Shown here: in pieces, positions 25,109 through 35,799 of the stretch
Layout of the letters: each line of letters opens with the position of its first letter
How positions within the stretch are numbered: position 1 is the stretch's first letter
Assembly: GCA_008638375.1 (NCBI GenBank)
Contig: CM018035.1
Coordinates: 37,132,824-37,196,823 of the forward strand
Reading direction: 5' to 3'
Source: Nyssa sinensis
Taxonomy: Eukaryota; Streptophyta; Magnoliopsida; Cornales; Nyssaceae
Length of the DNA: 64,000 nucleotides
Notes under the pieces: generated by a model
What the model saw: the letters and a program-made list of their open reading frames with translations, nothing else
Database searches by the model: none
What the model was told of the DNA's origin: nothing
Translations under genes and position numbers: made by a program

Positions 25109-25425
25109 CCTATATACCTATATATATACATAACACTCATCACACACACACTAAACACACACACTCCCCACCGACACCACACACAGTGTACACACTGTTC
25201 TGCCCTATATACATACATATACATATTCACATACACATGTATATACATTAGTCTACACCTATACATCTCTTAAATATCCCACACATACATGCTACACATA
25301 CATGCCATACATATATATAATCCAAATGCATCAAAATTTAATAATAATAATAATAATAAAAATTTTAATAACTAAGGAAAATTTTCATATATAAAAAAAA
25401 AAAATTTTCGGGTTATTACAACTAC

Positions 25426-27042
25426 GAGGTCAGCATACAATACCACCCAGGAAAGGCAAACGTAGTAGCTGACGCTCTTAGTAGGAAGTCATCAGGGAGT
25501 TTAGCTTGCCTGTTGATGACACAGACAGAGATACTGAGAGACTTGGAGGCTATGGAAATAGAGATAGTTCTGCCCAGTTCCGAGACACTATGTGCCAACG
25601 TCACAGTCAGTTTTTCGGTTGTGGACAAGATCAGGGGGCTACAGACTCAGGATGAGAAGTTGGCTAAGGTTCTTCAAGGAATTGAGACAGGCATAGATTC
25701 TGAGTACTCAGTGAGAGATGGAATATTATATTATTAGGGTAGGATCTGCGTACCCGACGTGCCCGAAATCAGGAAGGAGATTCTTGATGAGGCACACAGT
25801 TCAAAATTTGCCTTACATCCAGGGGGCACCAAAATGTATCACAATGTTAAGGATACTTATTGGTGGTCTGGGATGAAACGTCACATAGCTGAGTACATAG
25901 CACGATGTGTCAAGTGCCAACAAATTAAGGTAGAACATCAGAAGCCTAGAGGACTTCTGCAATCACTGCCCATTCTTGAGTGGAAGTGGGAACATATCAC
26001 GATGGACTTTGTGTCAAGATTGCCAAAGACAGTCAAGGGGAGTGATTCTATCTGGGTCATCGTAGATAGATTAACTAAGACAGCTCATTTCCTGGCAACC
26101 AAGACGACACAATCTCTTCAGCGACTAGCCGAGCTATACATCAGAAAGATTGTTAGACTTCACGGAGTTCCAGTATCAATTGTTTCTGATAGGGACCCCC
26201 GGTTCGTATCACGATTCTGGAAAGGATTACAACAAGCTATGGGCACGGAACTGAGTCTTAGTACTGCGTATCACCCCGAGACCGACGGCCAGTCGGAAAG
26301 GACGATACAGACTTTAGAAGACTTACTGCGTTTCTGTGTCATAGACTTTGAAGGGAGTTGGGAAGATCAGTTGCCATTAGTGGAGTTCACGTACAATAAT
26401 AGCTATCAAGCTAGTATTGGTATGGCGCCATATGAGGCATTGTACGGCAGGAAGTGCCGATCACCACTGTGTTGGACAGAGGTGGGAGAAAGGAAACTCT
26501 ATGGGCCAGAGATAGTGGAACAGACCACAGGAAAAATACAACTGACCCGACAGCGTTTATTAGCAACTCAAAGTCGACAGAAAAGCTATGCGAATGTTCA
26601 CCGATGAGACTTAGAGTTTGCAAAAGATGATTTTGTATAATTGAAAGTATCACCCATGAAAGGAGTAGTCAGGTTTGGCAAGAGGGGAAAGCTTGGCCCC
26701 AGATATATTGGGCCATTCAGGATCACGAAGAGGGTTGGACCCGTAGCTTACGAGCTTGCCTTACCTTCAGAGTTAGCACTTGTTCACAATGTGTTTCATG
26801 TCTCGATGCTAAGGAAGTGTATACAGAGTACAGATCAAGTGATCGAGCACGAACCGTTAGACGTCCAGGAAAATCTGAGTTACATAGAGCATCCAGTTCA
26901 GATTTTGGATCGTCGAGATCAGGTACTACGGAACAACACTATTCCATTAGTCAAAGTTCTGTGGAGAAATCACCGGATGGAAGAGGCTACTTGGGAGCGA
27001 GAAGATGATATGCGCGCCAAGTACCCACACTTATTTTTATAG
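25426..27042 (+). pseudogene. Integrase with chromodomain (element B)
   Basis: Resumes the B gag-pol frame after element D. It begins with the RNase H-integrase link (YHPGKANVVADALSRK). The HHCC zinc finger spans [11 protein letters not shown] to CVKCQQIKV. The DD35E core has Asp at 26005-26007 (HITMDF), Asp at 26188-26190 (IVSDRDPRF) and Glu at 26296-26298 (GQSERT), with 35 residues between the last two. The GPF/Y motif is YIGPFRITKRVGP. A chromodomain follows (YIEHPVQILD ... VLWRNH ... EATWERE), ending at TAG 27040-27042. Three in-frame stops break it: TAG 25735-25737, TGA 26605-26607 and TAA 26638-26640; there is no frameshift. Integrase inserts cDNA into chromosomes; chromodomains of this kind are known to direct integration to heterochromatin, in keeping with the nesting here. 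Confidence 0.95.
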
Positions 27043-27077
27043 TAGTATATGCTAAGTTTGGGGACAAACTTATTTTT

Positions 27078-27088
27078 AAGGGGGTAAG
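27078..27088 (+). other. Polypurine tract of B, cut by F
   Basis: AAGGGGGTAAG is the purine primer for plus-strand synthesis. Element F used GTAAG (27084-27088) as target; the copy at 39962-39966 followed by AA joins directly to the 3' LTR start at 39969. Confidence 0.85.
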
Positions 27089-27545
27089 TGTCACGACCCG
27101 AAACCCACCCTGTGCGGATCTCGGATCGCAACCGCCGCCTTCAGGCCCGGGAGCCTGAGGGCAAGGCAAAACATGGGCGACGGTATCGAATAGCGGTGCG
27201 GCCTTGATTTGCGGAAGCGTGAAAAACCCTTTTCTTTTTTTTTTAAAAAAAAATCTTTTAAAAACTTTCGCACAGCCGTCCGGTACTGTCGCTCTTCATA
27301 GCGGTACACATGAATAATCACATCAGAGCATACTAAAAATTAAAGTCTTATACATGATACATATTCGAATGCCTCAAGGGCTTAAGTACATATGTGGTTG
27401 CCTCTTGGGCTTAAATACATAATTGTCCAAAGTACGACATCAAAATTCGACCAACCATAGGCCCTAATACTTCCCAAAATATCTCCAGAATCCTAATGGA
27501 GCTGCCTATCATTTCTCCCCAAATTGGGCAAGGGTCCACCCATCG

Positions 27546-27599
27546 TCATCACCTGAAAAATGTTAGGGAATGGGGTGAGCTTCGAAAAGCCCAGTGAGT
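27546..27599 (-). other. Conserved LTR hairpin and TTTCAGGTGATGA box (F left LTR)
   Basis: On the sense strand GGGCTTTTCGAAGCTC (27577-27592) folds as a 6-7-bp hairpin, followed by CACCCCATTCCCTAACATTT and TTCAGGTGATGA. The identical copy is at 36755-36809. Confidence 0.6.
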
Positions 27600-28895
27600 A
27601 ATTCTAACATCTGTCATGGGTTTCAATTGGTAGTGGTTTCGCACGTGAGAATTTTGTAAAACACTCACTACCAATTGCTCGTATACTTGGAACATAGAGT
27701 ACATGCATTCTTTAAACAATGGCTTTGAAACATTAAAGTATTCAAGCTAACTTGTACTTTTGGAATAAAGTATATGAATTTCAAATCATGTAAATATGCA
27801 TGGTGAAAATGAGGAAAAAGCCTGCTTCCATTTTCAACACACACCTTATCACTTTCATTAACAGAATCCGTTTCGAACCAGATTCCCATTTTACTTTTCG
27901 TGGAGATATCTCATATGCCTGGGGGATTAGATCCTGCTACCTGGCATTTATTCGTATCGTAGTTGGGTTCCTAAGAAACCCGATAGAAATCCGTGGTGCT
28001 TATGCACAATTTATCTTGCATTTAAAAGCATTTAACCCATAATTCCTTCGTGTGGATGCATTTAAAAGCATTTCAAACATATAGTTCATAATCTCACGAT
28101 AGGGTATCGAAATACGTGAAACATGTAAATTCAGGATATATAATAACATTTGAAATCGAAATTTTAGACATGCAGAAGTATATCTCAAGGAACAGTAGTA
28201 AATTATTCAGGAAGCATGTCATAACAGAATATTTAAAACGGAATTGTGTAAAGACAGAATTTGATATTTAAAACATCATTCAAATCCGTGGAATTAAATC
28301 TCCACTTCAAATGTGAGGTTACTCACCTTGATTCCCCGGGTTTGCACTACTGGTGGGCTTTCCCTTTCCTTTGTATTTCCTAAGAAAATTATAAAGAACT
28401 CGTTAACTTCACATTTTACCTTAAATCGTCACCTATTCATGCTCTTTCATTTAATTTTAGGCCTAACGTATCCTAACTTCCTAGGATTGGTCTTACTAGT
28501 CAACTCGTGGTGACTTGATGTGTCACATCCCCCTTACCCACCCTGTGCGGATTAGGGGCATGCAACCGGCCAGTTAGGCACCCATCGGTTTTTTTTTTTT
28601 TTTTGAAATCAAAATGCCGACGGTAATCCTAACCACAGGCCATTCATCAGTAACATCCAAGTACAATGCATTCAATTAATATAAGTTGCAGCGGAACTAA
28701 GGGAATGCATAACACCTTGGCAGAGCCATTAATACATCCATGGTTAACTATTACATCATTGTCCTACAAAAGATGCTAGTCTTAGGTTTCAGTACATCAT
28801 ATTCAAAAATGGAGTTAGGTACAAAAATGGTTAATTCATTGATTCTTCAAAATAGTGCTTCGGGTCTCCAACCCGCTAATCTCGGTCGCTAGGTC

Positions 28896-28948
28896 CATCA
28901 CCTGAAAAATGTTAGGGAAGGGGTGAGCTTTAAAAAGCCCAGTGAGTA
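28896..28948 (-). other. Conserved LTR hairpin and TTTCAGGTGATGG box (K)
   Basis: Sense strand GGGCTTTTTAAAGCTC (28925-28940): seven pairs including one G-U. TTTTTCAGGTGATGG follows. Confidence 0.6.
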
Positions 28949-29579
28949 ACACGGGTCCCCTGTCATGGGTTTCAAACCATTGTTGTCTATAAAACAGGTG
29001 GTCGGATCAGACATTTTAGAGGATATAGTTAAATCCGTATATTTGAACAATATTTAAAACAAGAATATAGTCAAAACATCATAGCAACAGAACAGTTCAA
29101 TAATAAGCAGAGCAGAACAGTATAACAGGATAACAGTACAGTATGCACACTTTAAATAGTGCAATATGCTCATACAGAGTTCAAGACTGAATTTGGTACC
29201 ATGAGTCAGTAGTTCTTTTAGTAAAAACAAGGATAATTTCATTTCAATACGGAACAGTGAAATCGGACAAGGTAAAAAAATATAGTCATGCATTGAGTAA
29301 AAGCATGGAAGACAGTATATCAGTAGGAACAGTACAGTACAGTATAAGAAATACAATAACTAGACGGTGTACTTATACACCAATTCAGGAGTCTAGGTTA
29401 CTCACCTTGTGCGGTAACGGGATTTAACTGAGAAGCCTTTCTCTTCTTCTTATCCTTCTTTATCCTAGAAAATTTAGGAACATTTCGTAAATCTCACATG
29501 AATCTTTAACTTGGTTTATTTAAATTTCAACCTGAGTTAGACTATCTCGTTGTCTATGTGTTTTTATGATAATTGAAAT

Positions 29580-29834
29580 TCACCTTTGCACCCACTCTTT
29601 CAGGGTTTCCGTGTCTTCCTGTTTCTTTAGTTTAGCCTCCGCGACCATTGCCTTGGTACGCATCTTGTATATAAACGGTCGTACGGAGACTACCTCAGTC
29701 GTTTTGGCTATCCTTATGTTCCGTTCGATAATCTTTTGTTGCCATAAGAGTTGTTGCATGAATTCCTGTTGCTTTTTGTCAGCTAGTCTTTCGGCTTTAG
29801 ACATAATGGTGAATTTCTTGTTTTTCCCTTCCAT
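29580..29834 (-). CDS. Unidentified 84-residue basic ORF within solo LTR K
   Basis: I do not recognise this protein. It runs on K's sense strand from ATG 29834 to TGA 29580-29582. The predicted peptide is rich in Lys, Gln and Glu (MEGKNKKFTIMSKAERLADK at its start) and looks helical (QQEFMQQLLWQQKIIERNIR), without Cys or a membrane segment. A second in-frame Met at residue 11 could be the start. The segment ~29575-29880 does not line up with the matching parts of the other LTRs, so it may be captured sequence. Equally it may be a chance ORF: 84 codons is not exceptional here, and no promoter or relative is visible. If expressed, it would be read from an LTR-driven transcript. Confidence 0.25.
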   Translation of the reverse strand: MEGKNKKFTIMSKAERLADKKQQEFMQQLLWQQKIIERNIRIAKTTEVVSVRPFIYKMRTKAMVAEAKLKKQEDTETLKEWVQR

Positions 29835-30653
29835 GACCGGTTTGAGTTTTTACCCTATAGCATGATCCAAGAAGTCAGGATGTGTACTACTTCTAGGCAG
29901 TCCGGTCATGAAATTATTTAAGCTTTCATTGGGTTAGTTCTTAGTTCATTCGGATGTTATCTAGCTTGATACAGGGTTAGGGGTATTTTGGTCATTTCAC
30001 AGTTGTGAAGTTTCGACTCCGATTCGTCATCCAATCACGTGTACAGTCCCCTACGTGTCAGGGTTTCTATTGTTTTCAGTTTCGTCTTAATCGGACGTTG
30101 TTTGGGTTCTAAACAGTGTCAGGGGCAATTTGGTAATTTCGTGTGTTGTATTTTTCGGTACTTTATCTGCTAATACGGACCTCACCGTTGAGTCCGGAAT
30201 GTCCGACATAGTCAAAATAGACTATCTTTTAGTTGTATTTGGGTTCGAGTATCATCAGGGGTAGTATGGTCATTTACCCCTACGTGTTTGTATTTTTCGG
30301 GACTTAATTTCCCAAATCGGACTCCACCATTGAGTCCGGAATGATTGAAATAGTGAAAATACACTATTCGTTTGACTTATTTGGACTTCATTTGACCTAT
30401 TTATGACCTAGGGGTAATTTGGTCATTTTTATTTAATTAATAAATTAATTAAATAATTTAATTTATTATTTATTAAATTATCAGGGGTATAAATGAAGTA
30501 AAATATCAGAATCTGGGCCACAGTGTAATATTCGGAACTGTTGGGGGTTGGTTTGCAATTTTCCAAAAGTTTGAACTGAACCAAAGGGTTCAGCCCTTAA
30601 GCAAGTGAACCGGACCGGTTCAATCCGGTCTTGACTGGTTCAGGGTAATGTGC

Positions 30654-30672
30654 TGACGTCAGGCTGACGTCA
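30654..30672 (-). promoter_or_regulatory. Paired TGACGTCA boxes in K
   Basis: Two TGACGTCA sites starting 11 nt apart (30654, 30665) within a longer near-palindrome. Shared with C, F and J. Confidence 0.6.
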
Positions 30673-31920
30673 GCCCTACAATTTAAAATTTAAATTTAAC
30701 AGTAACAAAACGACGCAGTTTGGTTTTAACGGGTTATCCGTTTTTCGGTCGGGTCGGGGCCCGACCCGAAGACCCGGTCCATGGCCCGACCCTTACTGTT
30801 CATCGTCCCCAACAGTCTAGGGCTACTGTTGCCCTAGAATTTTAGAATTTTCTTCTTCGATTTCGTAGAGTTTTATGCATCCATTTTCACTGCTTTCCAT
30901 CTTAATCGATTTCTAGTGGTCATATTAACAATCTAACATCAATTTAGAGCATCGAATCGAGCTCTAATGGCTCTGTTTCAAGGTGATACCCGAAACCTGC
31001 AACTGACTCGTGATGGTTCATTTTTGGTCCAAATCGCTTGGGGTTTCTTGCGTTGTGAGCTACAGGTTATGGGGTTTCAGTTCCTACCCTAAAATCCCAT
31101 TTTAATATAGGTTTTCATGAGTTACAACTTTGAACCCGTACCTGCAACCGAGCATTCGAGGGTCAAAACTTAGGTATTGAGGTCGCGGTCTAGGGTTTTT
31201 GTGATCCTAGGAGGGTCTATTTTACGTCCCAAGTAACTAAAACAAGTTCGGAGCAGGTTGAACTAGACCCATTCAGTCAAGGTCCTCTAATGGCAGATTT
31301 CACTGTTTCCATGGTTTGGGGCAGTTCTGATGGTTCAAATGTGAGCATTCAATCCAGATTTTATGGTTTAAACATGATACATGCGTTAACAATCCTAAAA
31401 ACATCAAAATAGTAGCCGAAATTTTCAAAGAGAAGTTCAAGGTTTTTGGATGACTTACCTTCAAACAGTGGTCTCCTCACTGGTTTAGGTTCAAACAGAA
31501 ACTCCAACAGGTTGGCTTTGATCCCTCCGTGCTCCCCCAGACCTTAGCTCCCTTCTATTGCTTCTTCAATGGATCACCAATGCACACACAAGGTCTCACT
31601 TTCTCTCTCTAGATTCTCTCCCTTTCTCTCTAACCCACACTCTCTCTAAAACAGTAGACTACCCTCAATACAGATCTGGTCTCATGGAGATTGTATATCA
31701 ATAATCAGATTTCTTTTCTTGATGTTTCATCTCCCCCAAGTGCATGATGGGTTTGCATGCAATTTGGTTGGGAGGAGATGTAATCATGGTGGAATAGGCA
31801 TGATGGCTAGGGCTTAGGGTGATGCATGCTGAGGTGTTGCATGCATGTCCATTGGTCACTTTGGGGAGAGGCCAAATCTGATTACTAATTAAATATATAT
31901 CTTTGCATATATATGCACAA

Positions 31921-32003
31921 AGGTGCTCTTAGCTTAGTTGGTAAATTTTTGGTAAACTAAATTTTGCCTAGTTTGGTCAAGGAATCAAATCCCCTTGTCC
32001 ACA
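31921..32003 (+). repeat. tRNA-like segment in K
   Basis: TAGCTTAGTTGG (31930-31941) fits a Pol III A box. GGAATCAAATCC (31981-31992) resembles a B box with one mismatch, inside a T-arm-like AAGG...CCTT. It runs opposite to the LTR sense strand. Possible tRNA or SINE-head remnant. Confidence 0.45.
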
Positions 32004-32970
32004 TTTTTGGTCTTTTTCCCCTATTTCGGGCTTAGGCCCTGTTTGGCTGCGCATAAATGCAGTTTCACTGTTTTCTTCCTAACTTTCAATCTGTAACTTA
32101 ATTTTCGACGCGGTTTCTTTCAGTCAACTCCTAGTTAGGTTAGCTTCAGTGTCTAAGGGTTCAGTGACAGTAATCAGTTTCTCAGAATTTTTAACATTTG
32201 CTAACATGGGTTTGATTAGTATTAAACAGTTGAATTTAAACAGTTAAATGCCAGATCAGATTTCAAAAAGAGTTTTCATTACATAGTTTAATAATTAAGT
32301 CTGGGGTGTTACATGATGAGTTTTATTTTTCACGTGACTAAATTTTCAGTACCTATTTTGGTGTTATGGACTTCACCGTTGGGTTTGGAATGTCCGACAT
32401 AGTCAAAATAGACTATCTTTTAGTTTCATTTGGGCTTCGGGTACTATAGGGGTAGTTTGGTCATTTCGCGCGTCATATTTTTCAGAGTCCCGTCTCGTGA
32501 ATCGGACCTCACCGTTGATCTCAGAAGTGTCGAGAAAATAAGATTACACTAATAACTTGTCTTATTTGGACATCGGCTACATTAGGGGCAATTTGGTAAT
32601 TTGTACTTTAACGTGTCCTAATTTTTTGGAGTCTCGCCTCATAAAACGGACCACACCATTGAGTCCGGAACGTCCAAAATAGTCAAAATCCACTATTTGT
32701 TTACTTTATTCGGACTCCGTTTGACTTATTTATGACCTAGGGGTAATTTGGTCATTTTTATTTAATTAATAAATTAATTAAATAATTTAATTTATTATTT
32801 ATTAATTTATCAAGGGTATAAATGGAATAAAATTCCAAAAATTGGGCCAAAGTCAAATTTCCCAAAACTGTTGGGGTCTTTATATAATTTCCAGAAAATT
32901 GTAACTGAACCAAACGGTTCAGTCAGCATGCGACTGAACCAGACCGGTCCAGTCCGGTTCAAGGTAATGT

Positions 32971-32993
32971 GCTGACGTCAGGCTGACGTCAGC
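32971..32993 (-). promoter_or_regulatory. Paired TGACGTCA boxes in F left LTR
   Basis: Two TGACGTCA sites with starts 11 nt apart (32973 and 32984). Same as in K and F right LTR. Confidence 0.6.
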
Positions 32994-34246
32994 CCTACAA
33001 TTTAATTTTAAATTTAACAGTAACAAAACGACGCAGTTTAAGTTCGGTTTATATCCTTTTTATTCGGGTCGGGGCCCGACCCAAAGACCCGATCCAAACC
33101 CGTTACTGTTCATCGTCCCCACCCGTCTAGGGCCACTGTTGCCCTAGAAAATTTCAGAATTTTCTCTCCCAATTCGTAGGTTTTCATGCAGCGATTCCCA
33201 CTGGTTTTCTTTCCAAAATGTTTCTAGGAGTAATATCATCCATTTGGCATCGATTTCAAGCATCACAATCAACAATAGGGGACTGTTCTAGCCGATTATT
33301 GTGGGAAATTACAGTCAGTCCATACAGCCTCATTCCTTCATCATTTTGCACGAGGTTTGATCCTCTGCAACCCTTACAACATGCACTTCAATTCCCAACT
33401 CAACAATTTCGGTTTAAGTGTCAAAATCAAAGAATCCATATTTGGGCCGAAAAGAATAATGCCATTTTTGGGGGTTTAAACCTAGGTTTCTAGGTCGCGG
33501 TTGGGGTTTTCCAAGATCCTAAGATGTCCTATTTCATGTTTCAACAAGCAAAGAGTCACTTGGTTAAGGTCGATTCAGACCTGTAACCCGAGGTCTATCA
33601 ATGGCGGTTTGCCATGGGTTTCGGTTTTTGGGGCAGTTCTAGAGGTTCAAACCAATCACAAGCAACCCAGTTTTTCAAGTTAAATTGTTACACATGCAAT
33701 GACAGATCCTAAAGCTATAAAACAGTAGCTAAAATTCAAGAAGAAAATTTCTAGAAAGGTTTTGAATGACTCACCCGTACAGTGGTTCCCTCACTGGTTT
33801 GTGCTCAACAGAAGCTTCAAGGGTTGGATTTGGCCCTTCACGTGCAGTTCCTTGGCCCCTCAATCTCCTTGAATGGCTCCAAAGTATACACTTGTATGGA
33901 CAACTTGTCTACTCTCTCTCTAGAATTCCTCTCTCTCTCTCAGCACTTTCTCTCTCTATAAAGCAGTATATCAGCACTCTCTAATTTCAGATCTGCACAT
34001 ATGCATGGAGAATGCATATATGGAAATATACAAATCTCACATCTCTCTTGCCCTTTCATCTCCCTAGATGCATGATTATCTTGCATGCATTTTGGTTGGG
34101 AGAAGGGTTCCATCATGAGTCTATAGGTATGATAGCTCTAGCCATGATGCAATGCTGAGGTGTTGCATGTGTGGGTATTGGTCACTTTGGGGAGAGGCCA
34201 AATCTGATTGCTATTTAAATATATATCTTTACATATATATGCACAA

Positions 34247-34327
34247 AGGTGCTCTTAGCTTAGTTGGTAAATTTTTGGTAACCCAAATTCTGCCTAGGTT
34301 GGTCAAGGGATCAAATCCTCTTGGCCA
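34247..34327 (+). repeat. tRNA-like segment in F left LTR
   Basis: A box TAGCTTAGTTGG at 34256-34267 and B box GATCAAATC at 34309-34317, which fits GWTCRANNC. The distance between them is tRNA-like. It lies antisense to LTR transcription. Confidence 0.5.
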
Positions 34328-34549
34328 CAATTTTTGGTCTTTTTCCCATATTTCGGGCTTAGGCCCTGTTTGGCTGCGCATTAATGCAGTTTCCCTGTTT
34401 CCTATTTAACTTTTATTCTGTAACTTATTTTTCGACGCCGTTTCTTCTGGTCAACTCCTAATTAGGTTAGCTTCTTAATTATTCTTTATGTTTGGTTCAG
34501 ATACATGATTAGTAACTAATCATTACTTAATCAGGGTCGGGGTGTTACA

Positions 34550-34566
34550 TCCTTCCCCCCTTAAAA
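34550..34566 (-). other. Polypurine tract of F
   Basis: On the minus strand TTTTAAGGGGGGAAGGA directly precedes the LTR start TGTAACACCCC. It lies about 75 bases after the gag stop, leaving no room for pol. Confidence 0.9.
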
Positions 34567-34641
34567 TAGTTTTGTCCTCAAAACTCGAGTGTTCTTATGT
34601 CTGGGGTTCTAGTCTCTTTACGTTATTTTGGTCTGTCACAT

Positions 34642-35799
34642 TCATGTGTTAAGTAGTCGAAAATAAGCTACAAGTCTATATGCAGTAATGTAAGCATTAG
34701 GATATGTACCTAATTGACATGTTGAAGGTTGTGCAGCATTAGAATATATGTTGAACACTCGCCCGTACCTCATTGGTTCTTTGCCTCCTCCTGGTTTTTC
34801 AGTAGTTGCAGCCTGTACTTGTGGCGTAGTAGATGAAGCTATTGCGGTAGGCTCCTTGACAGCTGAACTTCCTTGGGGACAATCTTTGATAAGATGCCCA
34901 CGTAGGCCACATCTGTAGCAGACTCCTGAATACTGTCGACAGGGTGCAAAGTGCTTCTTCTGACATGTAGGACAGGTAGGAATCTCTCCTGACTTCTGGC
35001 TACCGTCACTCTTATCATTGACAGTAGTCATACTCTTGGTTCCTGCCTTTGTCTTTTTCATTTGTTGGGAAGTGGCGCCTACTTTATTTTTATCCTTCTT
35101 TTGAGATAAGGCATTACCCGCTCTCTCAAAAATCTTAGCACGATCTACTACTGCATTATATGTAGGGAGTTCGAATGGTTCAAGTCGGTATCTGATACTA
35201 TCCTTGAGGCCAGCTTCAAACTTCCTAGCCTTCAGATCTTCGGTTTGGACCATGTGAGGTGCAAATCGGGCTAATCTCATAAACTTAGTCTCGTATTCCG
35301 CCACTGTCATTGTTCCCTGGGTCAGAATTGCAAACTCTGCTATTTTTTGGTTTTTCAATGACCTTGGAAAGTATTTGTCATAAAACACTTCTAGAAATCT
35401 TGTCCAGGTCATTGGCGGCTCCCTTTCTTTCTCCAGCAGCCACCACTCATGAGCTCCATCCTTAAAGGTAAAAGCAGCAAAAGAGACCTTTTGCTCCTCA
35501 GTACATGTCATAACCGTAAATATACGTTCCATCTCCCGAACCCATGATTCTGCATCGATTGTCGTATCTAGACCGTTAAATCTAGGGGGTTTAAAACCCT
35601 GAAACGTTTTATAACTCGTCGTGTTGACTGTTTCAGTAGGTTGTCCGGGATTTGGTTGTGGCTCAGGATTTTGCACCGGTTGTGGCGCTCTGACTTGTGC
35701 TTGCATGTTAGCTATGTTCTGAGCCATTGCCTCTAGAATATGTTCAACTCGGTCGAGTCTGTCATTTGAATTCCTCGCGTTTCTTCTGGTGTTTACCAT
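34642..35799 (-). CDS. Intact gag of element F
   Basis: Complete 385-residue Gag, the only unbroken retrotransposon gene in the window. The start is ATG 35799 (MVNTRRNARN), matching the MVNTR start of B gag; an ATG five codons upstream is also in frame. Residues ~1-65: a coiled N-terminus (RLDRVEHILEAMAQNIANMQ) and a Gln/Pro-rich linker. Residues ~70-260: gag capsid domain (FKPPRFNG, AESWVREMERIF, HEWWLLEK, VFYDKYFP, YETKFMRLARFAP, EDLKARKFEAGL). Then a Lys-rich linker and two zinc knuckles, CPTCQKKHFAPC and CYRCGLRGHLIKDC. After GRVFNI, where protease would begin in related elements, ~30 unrelated residues run to the stop. Gag would assemble particles and package RNA; enzymes must come from elsewhere. 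Confidence 0.93.
   Translation of the reverse strand: MVNTRRNARNSNDRLDRVEHILEAMAQNIANMQAQVRAPQPVQNPEPQPNPGQPTETVNTTSYKTFQGFKPPRFNGLDTTIDAESWVREMERIFTVMTCTEEQKVSFAAFTFKDGAHEWWLLEKEREPPMTWTRFLEVFYDKYFPRSLKNQKIAEFAILTQGTMTVAEYETKFMRLARFAPHMVQTEDLKARKFEAGLKDSIRYRLEPFELPTYNAVVDRAKIFERAGNALSQKKDKNKVGATSQQMKKTKAGTKSMTTVNDKSDGSQKSGEIPTCPTCQKKHFAPCRQYSGVCYRCGLRGHLIKDCPQGSSAVKEPTAIASSTTPQVQAATTEKPGGGKEPMRYGRVFNIYSNAAQPSTCQLGTYPNAYITAYRLVAYFRLLNT

Larger units (their letters stand above)
11986..25420 (-). mobile_element. Element D: non-autonomous two-LTR gypsy element inserted in B pol
   Basis: Flanked by ACTAC (11981-11985 and 25421-25425). LTRs are 11986-14923 and 19698-25420, the second split by solo LTR E. 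Without E both LTRs are 2938 bp, equal by compensating indels. They are very similar, so insertion was fairly recent. LTR ends are TGTCACGCCCC...TTATTACA, a different subfamily from B and F. The 4774-bp internal region has a PBS, a gag lacking its capsid domain and a decayed integrase end; no protease, RT or RNase H is recognisable. Mobilisation would have needed enzymes from a relative. Confidence 0.92.
19698..25420 (-). repeat. 5' LTR of element D (right copy), split by E
   Basis: The two parts 19698-22009 and 24795-25420 rejoin exactly once solo LTR E and one TSD are removed, giving 2938 bp. The rejoined sequence matches the left LTR across the junction (ACATTTCATGCTTTAAAAAT). Being next to the PBS it is the upstream LTR of D. 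Confidence 0.92.
28521..32313 (-). mobile_element. Element K: solo LTR inside F's 3' LTR
   Basis: TGTCACATCCC...GGGGTGTTACA, 3793 bp, flanked by TGATG (28516-28520, 32314-32318). The other F LTR is the empty site. As F is itself young, K is the youngest datable insertion here. Its right half shares the module, paired TGACGTCA boxes and tRNA-like segment with F, but its left end is a separate subfamily related to N2. It contains an 84-codon sense ORF. Confidence 0.95.
27089..34549 (-). repeat. 3' LTR of element F (left copy), split by K
   Basis: Parts 27089-28520 and 32319-34549. Being next to the polypurine tract at 34550, it is the downstream LTR. The intact partner copy at 36281-39961 reads straight through the K site (GACTTGATGAGTTTT). 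Confidence 0.93.

Noticed and set aside
33218..33493. 91-residue ORF repeated at 38630-38905, and 72- and 85-residue ORFs repeated at 33766/39178 and 34152/39564
   Set aside because: The pairs are simply the two F LTRs. They lie antisense to F transcription and show no domain; identity reflects recent duplication of the LTR.
34256..34317. A functional tRNA gene
   Set aside because: Acceptor and anticodon stems do not pair well and the T-arm is imperfect; kept only as a tRNA-like or SINE-like remnant.
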